From Watersipora subatra (taxonomy: Eukaryota; Bryozoa; Gymnolaemata; Cheilostomatida; Watersiporidae): DNA of 64,000 bases. The notes under the pieces were generated by a model, which was not told the DNA's origin, searched no databases, and saw only the letters and a list, made by a program, of their open reading frames with translations. The translations under genes were made by a program, and so were the position numbers. Positions 1 through 12,600 of the stretch are shown one piece after another. Each line of letters opens with the position of its first letter. The stretch's first letter is position 1. The stretch is taken from assembly GCF_963576615.1 (NCBI RefSeq), contig NC_088711.1, positions 13,129,869 to 13,193,868 of the forward strand, in the 5' to 3' direction.

Positions 1-2676
1 CCCACTTTAAAATCTAAAGGAAAGTACACCAAAGCATCCCCAATTTCTGTAGTGTCACTGTTGTCCAAGGAATTGGAGAGCTCAAATAGTTTTGTTAAAG
101 TATCGAAGAGTCCACTACAGTCACCTAAAGCATCAAGAAGACTAACAAGGTCATCAAAGATAGCATTCAGACCAGAAAGGTCACCTAAATCAGCAAGGTC
201 ATCCAAAATAACAAAAGAAAGAGGAAGGTCGACAAAAAGTTCTGAGATCCTACCAAATTCATCAAAAAGATCATGCAGTCCAGCAAGGTCACCCAAGGCA
301 TCTGTCAGTCCAACAAAACCACCCAAGGCTTCAGTAAGACAAACCGAATTACCCAAGGCATCATTGAGTCCAGCAAGGCTTGCCAAGGTGTCAGGGGGTC
401 CAACCAAGCTCATCAACGCATCAGTAAAATCTAAAAACTCACCTAAGGTATCAGGGAGACCAACCAGGTCACCTAAGTCCATTGAGAAACTAACAAGATC
501 ACCCAGAGCATCAGCAAGTTTAACAAGCCCACCCAAGACATCAGTGAATCCACAAAAGTCGCCTAAGGCATCAATGAGGCCGAAAAGGTCGCACAAATTA
601 TCAATTGGACATACAAGGTCACCCAAAATATCAACAAGGTCACGCATGGTATCAGTGAGTCCAACAAGGTCACCCAAGACATCAATGAGCTCAACAACAC
701 CACCCAAGTCTTCGGTTGAACCAAGAAAGCCTTCAATGAGATCAACGAGGTCATTCAAGACATCAGGGGTTGAAATAACATCACCCAAAGCATCAATTAA
801 ACCGAAAAAGACGCCGAAGGTTTCATTAGGGCCAACAAGGTCCCCAAAGGCTTCAGTAACTTCAACAAAGACACCCAAAGCATCAGTAAAGCCAAGCAAG
901 TCACCCAAGGCATCAGCAAGTCCCAAAAAGTCGTCCAAGACGTCGGTGAGGCCAACAAGGTCACGCATGGCATCGGTGAGTCCAACAAGGTCGCCCAAGA
1001 TATCAGTGAGTTCAACAACACCATCCAAGGCCTCAATTAAACCACGAAAAACTCCTAAGGCTTTAATGGAACCAACAAGGTCACCCAAGACAGTGATTGA
1101 AATAATATCACCTAAATCATCAAATAAACCGAAAAAGACGCCGAAGACTTCATTAGGGCCAACAAAGTCCCCAAAGACTTCAGTAACTTCAACAAAGACA
1201 CCCAAAGCATCAGCAAAACCAAGCAAGTCACCCAAAGCATCAGCAAGTCCAAAGAAGTCGCCCAAAACACCAGTGAGTTCAGAAACACCACCCAATGCCT
1301 CAATAGAACGACAAAAGACTCCCAAGGCTTTAATGAGACCAACAAGGTCACCCAAGACAGTGATTGAAATAACATCACCTAAAGCGTCAATTAAACAAAA
1401 AAAGACGCCGAAGGCTTCATTAGGGACAACAAGGTCACCTAAGGCTTCATTAAATTTAACAAGGACACCTAAAGCACCAGCAAAACTGACCAAGCCACCC
1501 AAGTCATCAGTGAGTCCGAAAAAGTCGCCCAAGGCATCAGCGAGACCAACAAAGTCACCTAAGACTTTAATGGTTAATCGTCAAGTTACTCCAACAAGGT
1601 CACCCAAGGTCTCAACGAGTCGAATAATGAGTAGTTCAACATCTTCATTAAATGCCAGTAAAACTACAAAATTTCCTAAAGATGCCAAACATTCACCCAT
1701 TTTACCTCAGACCAAGCGACATTCAACTAGGTTGATATCGGGTACACCGACAGCAACATCCAAAACATCTGTGGATTTATGTTTCAATGCCGAGTTATTA
1801 ACTCCTGACGCAACCATCAACGAAACTGAAAATGACACTTATAATAATCTCAAGCTGATGGAAATGTCTCACACAAAAGCAGCTGCATCGTTATTAAAGG
1901 TGAAAAAATCACGATGTCAAAAAAGCATAGTTAAACGAGGTTCACCAGTGAAGGATTTGTCTCAACACATTGATGAGATCTTGGAAGAAAAAGCTGGGCA
2001 AAAAACTTCAAGTGTGTTTTTGGGTGTTCTTAATGAGCAAGTCTACACCAGTCTCCTAAAAAGTACACAAATGAACACCTCGGGAACTTCAGCTAGAAAA
2101 CATCTAAAGCAGGCAAAAACATCAAGTTTTGACACGCCTAAAGTCAAACATTCACAATCAAAATCTTATGTTAAACAAAAGCAGGAAATGCATGTCACTA
2201 GTGCTACTGAGAGGAAAAGGTCCCCATCATCAACACTTCATCGTCGCTCTCTTCCAAACCCAGTTATGGTCACTAATGTTGTAGAAAGTGTTGTTTCACG
2301 CAAAAGACGCTCGGCAACTCAAGTGAGTGTGGATTCTCCGAAGTTAGCAAAATTGAGTCAGAGCGCGAAAAAGATTGTTCGCAAACCTACGCCTAATCGT
2401 GTGCGCAAGACTCTTGAAACGAGGAAAGTTGTTGACTATGCTATGGGTGACCACTCGTTACTATATGCAACGCCTGATGCTCATGGTGAAGCTCATCTTT
2501 TTCATACTCCGATGGTTGACCAGCAACATCCAAGTGCTTCTCCAGAATCACCCGCACTCTTGAATGATACCTTGGTATCAGTTGCTGAAACATCAGGAGA
2601 CGTAACTTCTGATGAAGAAGATGCTGATGTAGAAGAGGTAGCACCCGCTGCCAAAACTTGGTGTAGTATTATGTGA
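1..2676 (+). CDS. SPK-repeat, lysine-rich protein with C-terminal CaaX box (5' partial)
   Basis: The frame is open from the first base, so the window starts inside this exon; the first in-frame Met/Val codons are not a credible start. About 890 residues are visible. Residues 1 to about 550 are a degenerate repeat of (S/T)PK(A/T)S-type motifs with R/K-x-T spacers, rich in Ser, Pro, Lys and Thr and poor in hydrophobics. The C-terminal third is more complex (KRKRSP-like basic clusters, an acidic stretch DEEDADVEE) and ends KTWCSIM before TGA at 2674. CSIM is a CaaX prenylation box of the kind ending prelamin A; a terminal Met favours farnesylation in known proteins. SPKK-type motifs are known from histone H1 tails as minor-groove DNA binders and CDK sites. 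Inference: a nuclear, chromatin- or lamina-associated protein tethered to the inner nuclear membrane. Family not recognised; the repeat could instead be a microtubule-binding or Ki-67-like region. Confidence 0.75.
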   Translation, partial: PTLKSKGKYTKASPISVVSLLSKELESSNSFVKVSKSPLQSPKASRRLTRSSKIAFRPERSPKSARSSKITKERGRSTKSSEILPNSSKRSCSPARSPKASVSPTKPPKASVRQTELPKASLSPARLAKVSGGPTKLINASVKSKNSPKVSGRPTRSPKSIEKLTRSPRASASLTSPPKTSVNPQKSPKASMRPKRSHKLSIGHTRSPKISTRSRMVSVSPTRSPKTSMSSTTPPKSSVEPRKPSMRSTRSFKTSGVEITSPKASIKPKKTPKVSLGPTRSPKASVTSTKTPKASVKPSKSPKASASPKKSSKTSVRPTRSRMASVSPTRSPKISVSSTTPSKASIKPRKTPKALMEPTRSPKTVIEIISPKSSNKPKKTPKTSLGPTKSPKTSVTSTKTPKASAKPSKSPKASASPKKSPKTPVSSETPPNASIERQKTPKALMRPTRSPKTVIEITSPKASIKQKKTPKASLGTTRSPKASLNLTRTPKAPAKLTKPPKSSVSPKKSPKASARPTKSPKTLMVNRQVTPTRSPKVSTSRIMSSSTSSLNASKTTKFPKDAKHSPILPQTKRHSTRLISGTPTATSKTSVDLCFNAELLTPDATINETENDTYNNLKLMEMSHTKAAASLLKVKKSRCQKSIVKRGSPVKDLSQHIDEILEEKAGQKTSSVFLGVLNEQVYTSLLKSTQMNTSGTSARKHLKQAKTSSFDTPKVKHSQSKSYVKQKQEMHVTSATERKRSPSSTLHRRSLPNPVMVTNVVESVVSRKRRSATQVSVDSPKLAKLSQSAKKIVRKPTPNRVRKTLETRKVVDYAMGDHSLLYATPDAHGEAHLFHTPMVDQQHPSASPESPALLNDTLVSVAETSGDVTSDEEDADVEEVAPAAKTWCSIM
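776..1566 (+). repeat. Higher-order repeat inside the SPK gene (three copies of about 200-330 nt)
   Basis: The stretch beginning ITSPKASIKPKKTPK recurs three times (from about 776, 1103 and 1367), each followed by the same order of motifs: LGPTRSPK, then TSTKTPKAS, then SPKKS, then SPKTVIE between copies. The coding region therefore grew by duplication of multi-motif blocks as well as of single SPK units. The second and third copies are shortened. Confidence 0.8.
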
Positions 2677-3604
2677 GCTTCATTTCATATTAGCATGGCA
2701 ATTAGTTTTTAGTTCATCTAACTAGTTTATAAACCATAACTTTTCTGGTAATGTTGGAAAAAATGAACCCTTATATGTATATAAGTTTTCAATATATCTC
2801 TATGACTGGTTGGTTGATATTCAACTTTTGTTTGGGCAGTATGTATCCCGCTAGTTATTGTTAAGCTGTCAATCAGGAATAACTAAATATAGTTTGCCTG
2901 GTTATTCTTTTATCAAGTCTTGATAAATTCTATTATTTTGCTTATATAGACAGTCAATGTCACTATATTATTTGATTATTAATAGTAGCTAATGATGATT
3001 ATATTGCATGCTAATAGTATGCATATATATATGTATATAATAAAGCCTTCACAATTGTGCATTTCTTCTTTATTTCGCTGCAAAGTTCACTTGATACTAG
3101 AGCGAAATGGAAAAATGTGTTTGCTTTTAATCTGTCACCAACATGTCTGAGATTTCAACAATAATTACACTGCATTAGCAAGATACATTAGTCACACAAT
3201 CCTTGGACTTGCTTTAGACAAGTGTGGTACATTCTACACGTGTGTAGGTTGTTACAAATATGATGATGCAGTGTATTCATTCACCTTATACTCAAGGGAA
3301 TTCAAGCGTATACTATTTGATTCACTGTAGCCACATTCTTTGTCAAAAGGTGATGAGTTATATAAACGCTACCATTGCATAGGTTATCTGTCATCAATAG
3401 CAAAGTCCCTTAGCTCTGTCAGCTTTTGTGCTACATCGCTTGGATGGTTTATAATTTCTAAAGCTTGAACAAGAAGAAATTCCACCATCCCTTATTATCG
3501 ATAACTTATTAAGGCTCACATATCTTCACGGTCTCTTAGCTGTTGTCAGTACATTTTACTCAAGAATTTTGGATATTATGATTTTTGTTGGGTAGGCTGT
3601 AAGT
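2677..3604. other. 3' UTR of the SPK gene and spacer before TMC
   Basis: AT-rich sequence with an AATAAA poly(A) signal on the + strand at 3039-3044, which gives the SPK gene a 3' UTR of roughly 400 nt. From about 3070 to 3604 I see no further ORF or repeat. The TMC promoter presumably lies here, but I recognise no specific element. Confidence 0.6.
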
Positions 3605-6600
3605 ATGGATGAGCGCCTGCTTGCTCTGGCAGATGTCATAAATTCTGCCACTGCTCCAGGTAGGTTCATATTATATACAGTTCAAAACTTCTGTACAATG
3701 TATTGGGACAATGGCTAGCTCCTAATAAGAAAATATGCTATGCAGGAGGTGATCAGGCTGTTCTCAAGTATAGACTCAGATCGGGGCGTAGCTCTCCCCT
3801 ACCTCCTGGTAAGAAATTACTACCGTATATGAAGATAACCAGAAACTACGAAAGAACATGGCAGCGGGCGGTAAGAAAAGTACACATTGTGAACATGTTG
3901 AGGAGGATGGGACAAGAGAGGATGAAGCAGCATCAAAAAAGTCACCCTAGCCTGGACTATCAATGCATTGCGGTATGATAGCAGGTTTAGTATATTTGCC
4001 AAATAAATCATTTCCCTGCAATGTTAAACAACACAATGCATGTACCTGCCTCTGAATGTTAAGTATTTCATCCTTTTTAGTGTATTTCGTATTCAATCGT
4101 TTACATTGTTCAGCGGAAACTCAGCAGTTTTAGCCTTAGCAGTTTTAGCCTTAGCAGTTTTAGCCTTAGCAGTTTCAGTGTTTATTATAAACTTTGTGAC
4201 TCTTTACATAGAAAGATTTATATGCATGTATAAGCTGAGAAATAAAATTATCTCCTTAATTTAAGCTCATTATGTCAATAGCTCTAGTCCCGCTACTGCC
4301 GCCAACCGCGATGTTTTGCAAACCAAGCGGTATTTATATCGTAGGCGTATTTATTTCCTTTAGGATAAAGAAATGCGTAAGGAGAGAAGGATCAGCAACA
4401 AGTTAAACCGACAGGATTCAAAGTTTCTGGTTGAGCATCTCCGGCATAAGGCCTCTGTGCAAAGACTAAGCACCGAGGCTCAGAGGTCAGAGGTCTTTTA
4501 CTCTATATTAGGGTGAAGCTGAACAGCGGAGTGTACAGCAACATGGGAAACATTTCTTTCTAGAGAATCACAACATCAAATATAACAGATGTTGTTGCTA
4601 TAGTAGTTGCTATACTAGTTCTAAGCTCATTGATATTGTATATATACAGTACTGTACATTACTGATATACTATTAATACTATATATAGCTGTTCTCTGTC
4701 TGTGATATATTATTGATACTATATATAGCTGTCCTCCGTCTGTGATATATTATTGATACTATATATAGCTGTCTTCCGTCTGTGATATATTATTGATACT
4801 ATATATAGCTGTCCTCCGTCTGTGATATATTATTGGTACTATATTTAGCTGTCTTCCGTCTGTGATATATTATTGATACTATATATAGCTGTCTTCCGTC
4901 TGTGATATATTATTGATACTATATATAGCTGTCCTCCGTCTGTGATATATTATTGGTACTATATATAGCTGTCTTCTGTCTGTGATATATTATTGATACT
5001 ATATATAGCTGTTCTCCGTCTGTGATATATTATTGATACTATATATAGCTGTCTTCCGTCTGTGATATATTATCGATACTATATATAGCTGTCTTCCGTC
5101 TGTGATATATTATTGATACTATATATAGCTGTCCTCCGTCTGTGATATATTATTGATACTATATATAGCTGTCCTCCGTCTGTGATATATTATTGATACT
5201 ATATATAGCTGTCTTCCGTCTGTGATATATTATTGATATTATATATAGCTCTCCTCCGTCTGTGATATATTATTGATACTATATATAGCTGTCTTCTGTC
5301 TGTGATATATTATTGATACTATATATAGCTGTCTTCCGTCTGTGATATATTCTAATCTACATAGGATAGCCATAGAGACAAACATGTTAGAGACTTCCCA
5401 CTTTGAGTGTTTTCACTATCAAAGTGAAGTTATAGAAGGTTTCAGTTTGGTGTTTTGAACAATCGTGTAAACAGGTGGTTTCTGATTATCTCATCACTAT
5501 AGATTTATTTCTTTGTCTTTGAGTCTTGTTCAGCTACTGCTACATTATTAGCTACTGATTTTGTTCTTTGAACAGAATCGTTTTGTCAGAACCTTTTTAT
5601 TTTTGAAATTATATTTCTATCGTAAATGTTTTTTAGTTCATACTATTGTTTACAAAATATAAAAATGAACACTTTTGTAGCAGAACGGATGGAAAACCTG
5701 ACAGTCATGGAGACTTTGTCACTCAATTATCAACTGCGAGTGATCATTTAGTTGAACATTCAACAATTAGGAAAGCTTTTAGATCGAAGGATGTCCAACT
5801 GCAGAGGCAGGTCTCTATAGAAAGTCACATTACTGACAAGTTGGGAATGAAAACTATTTCTATACAGGTCTGTCTCTTTAGTACACTTAATACAGTTAAA
5901 ATTGTGCTATAATAGTCAACCTTGACAGTACAGGGTTAACGTTTATCTATAAATTTGTTTGTCTAGTTGCTTACACTAAACCAAATGTGTGAATAACTCT
6001 CTGCATACTCTATGAGTGCTGCCATACTCTATGAGAGTATATTTTATGATTGGTGAGCTGTAGATAGCAAACAACGACTTCTGACGCTAACCGATCTAGT
6101 TGTAGAATTTTTAAGAAATACGTTTACGTTGAAGTTGATCTTTATCATGTACTGTAATTGTTTGTTTTATTAGACCGAGCTCCAAGAAAATCCACTAATC
6201 GCTATAGGCAAAGGAAGCAACCAAAAACCTAAAAAGGTGAAAACTAAGGCAAGGTCCCTTCAAGTGGTGATGAGCAACAGTCATCTGAACTTGAGTGCCC
6301 TGCGACAGTTGGATGCAAGGTGAGCTTATATTCTATACATAGATTATGTTGTAGCAAGAATTGTATAAGAGACAAATGCAGGAAGAATGTATTTTATTTA
6401 TGTATAACTTTTTGTTGGCTTCTAGTGATCATAAACAACGTGATGTTTTGTGTTACATGCCAAAAGAAAAATGAAAAGACAAAAATTAGGAACTATTGAG
6501 TGAGTTGAACAAACGTGTTTTAAAAGTTGGTAATCTAATAGTATTGCGGAGGAGTCGGGATAGTAAATTGTAGGTTGTAGTAACATGAACTGAAATGAAT

Positions 6601-9600
6601 GGTGGTGGATGTAATATGTTGGTATTACGGAAAGCAAAACGGTGTTTGTCATACGTGTAGAAGAATAAATACAAATAATTTGGGCGTGGTTTGCCCAAGA
6701 TTTTGAAACCTGCAGCTCTAACGAAGAAATGAGAAAGTTTGGGATTAAGCAATACATTCAAAGATTTTGGCATGTGATTGGAGGAAGTTTGGAAGTCTAT
6801 AGCGTGTTATTTCACTAAACAGACATTTATTAGTGTAGTTCTATCTATAATGCCACACCATTAATCCTAGTCAGCTATGAGTCTACTAAAAATATAACCA
6901 GCTTCTCAGCTTTTCACTGATAACAAACATACTATAATGTTCTGGGATAGATGCGGCCGCAGCAGTGTTTCCACATTCACAAAACAGATCATGTAATGGA
7001 AAATTTTATTTTCCCTAAAGTAATACACCATGAAATATTTGTTCAACTGCAGAGCTTCTGTGGGAGCTTGTGTGCACTGGTAGATGCGTCATTTGATTGC
7101 CACAAATTACAAAGCACTGAAGCTAATTGCATTTCAGATGCTCTGCTACCTACTTAGCTTAATTACTTCACCTGCATACAGCAGAGCGTATATCATTGAC
7201 ACAAAATTTGTTAGTTGCGAACTCTGACATGTCTCTGTTTCTAGATTACCGTAAAACCTCTATTTGAACCCCATGGCGCTCTATTTTTTACCCTTCTTTT
7301 ATAGTGGCTTATCTTATAGTCTAAACAAAGGTGGAGTTCAATTAGCGGTTTTACAGTAATAAATTTTATAAACTGTTAGAATTTATTTTTCCAAAGTTTA
7401 AATTTTGTATCTAGAAATGATTTAGTAATATAGAAACAGTCTAAATTAAAACTATTGTGTCATCGTCGTGTCGTTGTACTATAGAGTAGAGAGAATGGTG
7501 GCTAAGGGAGGCAAATCTATGTATTAGTTTTAAAATACGTCGGAGGATTACCTGGTGGGTCATCTCCTTTATTTTCTGACGATATTTTGTCATTCCTTAA
7601 ATGTGCTGTGAAGATAAATTCTATGATACACTTAAAAAAGATTTAATTAAAAAGTGAGTCTTGAGAAGCATATGAAGCATATTTAGGTTCGAGCAGCTTC
7701 ATCTCAACTCAAAGCAGCTCTCGCTGTTGATACGTCAGAGTTGTGAAAATCATCTAAGGTTTAGTTCTCTACTCAAGGTCGGCAAGTCATTCTATTATAC
7801 CCTGAAAAGTTAGCTTTACGTTTATATAGACCTCATATCCATGTGATACTGGTTGAACTCACCTCTGCCATTGATTAACCTGTCACCACTTCATCGACAA
7901 TGATGTCTTATCAGCAATGAGCCAAAGAAGATGAAGACCAGCACCAGCATGCCAGATGTGAGGAATAACAAATCTCAAAAGAAGACTAAAAAGCTGCAAA
8001 ATATTCGACGAATTACTTCAGAATCTTCCATTGATCAGTTGGCCAGGCAGAAGACAAAAGGTTTTACATACTGTGCACATTCTTTGATAGCACTCGAGTT
8101 AATGTGGGGATAACTACCATCAGATCCTAATTGGTATTGAAGCTATATGTAAGTAAAGCACTCGGGTCAATGTGGGGATAACTACTATCAGATCCTATGT
8201 GTTATTGCTGCTATAAGTCAAGCATTCGAGTGAATGTGGAGATAACTACCATCAGATCCTATGTGTAATTATTGCTGCTATAAGTACCCGCACTTGCTGA
8301 GACATTCCAGTCCAGTCTTAATTAGGCCGTCTGACCTGAAACAACGAATCTTGTTATTCTCAGAGCTGTCTATAGCGTTGGTCAGCCCACATCCCTTGAA
8401 CGACTTGGTGATTAACATTTTCAGATTCATGCCTGCTTGACTTGTCTGCCAAAGTTTATTGGTTCTCGTAGTGCTGCGAAGAAATTTAACATACACCTAT
8501 GCGGTAGGAGTGTCAAGGCCTCGGTGTAGCACACTCAATCGGATACAGTAGACAATCCTATAACATATACCTCGTATAACGTAAATTCCAGATAACATAA
8601 AAAATTTATGTGAAGTTATTGCTTCCCACTATGAAAAAAATCCGTATACCTTGTAATGTAAATTGCCAAGTTGGGGGAGTTCTCAAATTCTATTTGAACG
8701 TTAATCTATTTTGTCACACTTGCAAAAGAAAAAATGACGTGCATATAGCGTTTTACTTACATATTATATAAGTATACAATTTTTGCAACAATCTAGTTCA
8801 TCATAATAGATGTGTCGACAAAACATAGAATAGGGTAGCTGCGCATTGGTGCAGGTGTTACAGCATCGGTCCACCAATCCGAATGTCACGAGTTGGAGTA
8901 TCATCAAAAATTCTCTTTTATCTTAACCTTGACCCCTTGGTACAGATAGACGACGAACGGGTAGTATCGCTTTTTTTGTAAAATATTCTGCTGTTTTGCT
9001 TTCGTGTAGCCATATAAGATATTTGTTATTAGTTTTACTTTGAAGAGTACACATCTCTGTTTAGATAAATAAGCAAATCATTGTAAATGAACGTCGAAGA
9101 TGTGCGCTACCCATCAACTTATTGTAGAATTACCGCAATAATAGTCTATAAAAATCAGTGAGGTTGATCATAAAAAGGAGAAAAGTTATCTGTGCAAACT
9201 AATAATGCTGCATTTATGGTACAAATTTTTCCTTGCTGTATGCTCAAAAGGGTGAGTTTGGAAAGATCTTGGAACATATTAGGCAATTTACATGTATTTT
9301 ACTGTTCTTATAACATAAAATCCCTATAACGTAAACATTCCTGGAACATATTATTGTCATTGCAGGAGCTTGACTGTAGTAAGCATGATTCAAGTGTGTT
9401 TATCCACATGTTTGATGCGTGATCAGTGCAGTTAATATTAGCCCACAAAACTCAAGTCTACCGAAATCACGCTGGTCTTTTAGTACGATATGCCTAGTTA
9501 GGTACATTTGCTTACTAGTTAGTGTAATGAATGTCAAAGTGTCACACAAATATAGGTGGCCTTCAAATAAAGGTGGCGCTCTATTTTTCAACCTTTCCCT

Positions 9601-12600
9601 TCTAATGGCGTTCAAATAGAGGTGGCATTCAAATAAAGGTGGCACTCAAATACAGGTTTTACGATAATTTATCTATGTGTGTCCACTGTAACAATCTCTA
9701 ACCTAATTGATGTGTGTTTACTGTAGCGACCTCTAATCTATAAGTGTCCACTGTAGTAACCTCCAACCTAATCTATGAGTGTCCGGTGTAGTAACCTCCA
9801 ACCTAATCTATGAGTGTCCACTGTAGCAACCATCAATAAAATCAAGTTTGATCAGAAGTTCTGTCTTACTATGTTAAGGAAAACAAGGTACCTACGTTAA
9901 AGTTGGAGCAAGCTCTTCCAGCTCACCAGATAAGAGAGATGTTAAACGAGGGAGTACTGGTGTTATGGTTGCTGACCACAAGAGGAAACGACACAGAGGT
10001 CATCAGGCGTCACCCTCAACAACTCGCACTGACAGGTAGAAATGCTTTAGAACATACAGTTAGGTAAATAGAATGCTGTATAACCATATATAACTACATG
10101 TACCGTATACACCTTACCACGCAACAGAGAATGGCTTTGTTTTAAAAAGTTGACAAAATGTATATTTATTAACTAGTTGTCATTGTTCACAGGGAAACAA
10201 GAAATTCACAAATACAAAAGCATATTTCGAAAGAAAAATCACCAGATAAAGGTATGTATAACTTATGAAACACGATCCATTGTATAATCAAGTATATGAT
10301 ATGTTAACGTTTTATTATCATACAAACATAATAAGTCTGGTAGGTCTAAACAAGTGATGCTAAACCAACTCTTATGCAAATGCAATTGAATAATTTCAGT
10401 TCAATAGATACGAAATGTTTTGATAACTTTCAATACTTTCTGATTATTGATGAAAAACTAACACATTTTGAATTTGGAAGCGGCTGAATACAGATAAGCA
10501 ATGCAATATTACAGTTGTGTATCAGTGCATATTACAGTTGTCTATCAGTGCATATTACAGTTGTCTAGCAGTGAGTATTACAGTTGTTTAGCAGTGTATA
10601 TTACAGTTGTCTAGCAGTGCATATTACAGTTGTCTATCAGTGAATATTACAGTTGTCTAGCAGTGAGTATTACAGTTGTTTAGCAGTGTATATTACAGTT
10701 GTCTAGCAGTGCATATCACAGTTGTCTATCAGTGAGTATTACAGTTGTCTAGCAGTGAGTATTACAGTTGTTTAGCAGTGTATATTACAGTTGTTTCGCA
10801 GTGCATATTACAGTTGTCTATCAGTGAATATTACAGTTGTCTAGCAGTGTATATTACAGTTGTTTAGCAGTGTATATTACAGCTGTCTAGCAGTGAATAT
10901 TACAGTTGTCTAGCAGTGAATATTACAGTTGTCTATCAGTGAATATTACAGTTGTCTAGCAGTGTATATTACGGTTGTCTAGTAGTGCATATTACAGTTA
11001 TCTAGTAGTGTATATTACATTTGTCTACCAGTGCATATTACAGTTGTCTAGCAGTGCATATCACAGTTGTTTAGCAGTGTATATTACAGCTGTCTATCAG
11101 AACATATTACAGTTGTCTAGTAGTGTATATACAGTTGTTTAGCAGTGAATATTACAGTTGTCTAGCAGTGAATATTACAGCTGTCTAGTAGTGCATATTA
11201 CAGTTGTCTATCAGAACACATTACAGTTGTCTATCAGAACATATTACAGTTGTCTAGCAGTGTATATTACAGTTGTCTAGTAGTGTATATTACAGTTGTC
11301 TAGCAGTGTATATTACAGTTGTCTAGCAGTGTATATTACAGTTGTGGATCAGTGAATATTACAGCTGTCTAGCTGTGAATATTACAGCTGTCTAGCAGTG
11401 AGTATTACAGTTGTCTAGTAGTGCATATTACAGTTGTCTAGCAGTGAATATTACAATTGTCTAGCAGTGCATATTACAGTTGTCTAGCAGTGTATATTAC
11501 AGCTGTCTATCAGTGAATATTACAGCTGTCTATCAGTGAATATTACAGTTGTTTAGCAGTGAATATTACAGTTGTCTATCAGTGCATGTTACAGCTGTCT
11601 AGCAGTGCATTTTACAGTTGTCTAGCAGTGAATATTACAATTGTCTAGCAGTGCATATTACAGTTGTCTAGCAGTGTATATTACAGCTGTCTATCAGTGA
11701 ATATTACAGTTGTTTAGCAGTGAATATTACAGTTGTCTATCAGTGCATGTTACAGCTGTCTAGCAGTGCATATTACAGTTGTCTAGCAGTGAATATTACA
11801 GTTGTCTAGCAGTGTATATTACAGTTGTCTAGTAGTGTATATTACAGTTGTCTAGCAGTGTATATTACAGTTGTCTAGCAGTGAATATTACAGTTGTCTA
11901 GCAGTGAATATTACAGCTGTCTAGCAGTGCATATTACAGTTGTCAAGCAGTGCATATTACAGCTGTCTTTTCTTGCAGGACCAATTTTATTGCACCAGGG
12001 GCGGGTGCACAAACCCAATTACTCTCCAAATATTGATAAAAAGAGAGAGAAGGACCTGTACAACAGCAAAGGTATAATATTAATATTATGTTATGTAGAG
12101 GAAAACTTATGAATTAGAGGAAGAGGAGGTACTGTCCGGTTCGATTTGATAATTTAGTGGCTCTGCATATCACCTCAGTGTTTGTGATGCCACTCACGAG
12201 GGAGTTACTTCTGAATAGTTGAGTACCACATTCAATAAATGATACGAAATATCTCATTATATAAACTTGGAGGTCTGAAATTTAACTAGGAACAAGGATA
12301 TCATAGCTTTTTGAGCTGATCAAACCAAAGTTATCACAAAGGACGAGATTCTGCAATGAGCTGTGGTTAGTAGCACCATTTTTATCGGCTAATATAAAGC
12401 TTGTTTTTTTTAGAAGGGAAACTAAGAGAAAAACTTGATGGCCAAGAGGGGAAAAAAAGAGATGTGAGAGCAGCGGCACAGGAAAGGTGGGCTGACTTAC
12501 ACTAGAGAATACAATTGTACGACCTAATGCTATGTCTCAGTGATGCCTGTGTGATTATTAATATGGGTGTATATCTAGGCTGTTTCTCCTTAGACCACGG

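Noticed and set aside
563-1378. Minus-strand ORFs rich in Leu/Val opposite the SPK gene
   Set aside because: Mirror frames of the repetitive plus-strand coding sequence.
3809-3814. GTAAGA donor ending TMC exon 2 early
   Set aside because: A following exon with suitable phase could not be found, whereas reading through to GCG/GTATGA at 3972 joins exon 3 in phase. Kept as a stated alternative.
6422-6773. 111- and 95-codon minus-strand ORFs in TMC intron 5
   Set aside because: Two overlapping frames without biased composition, splice sites or recognisable domains.
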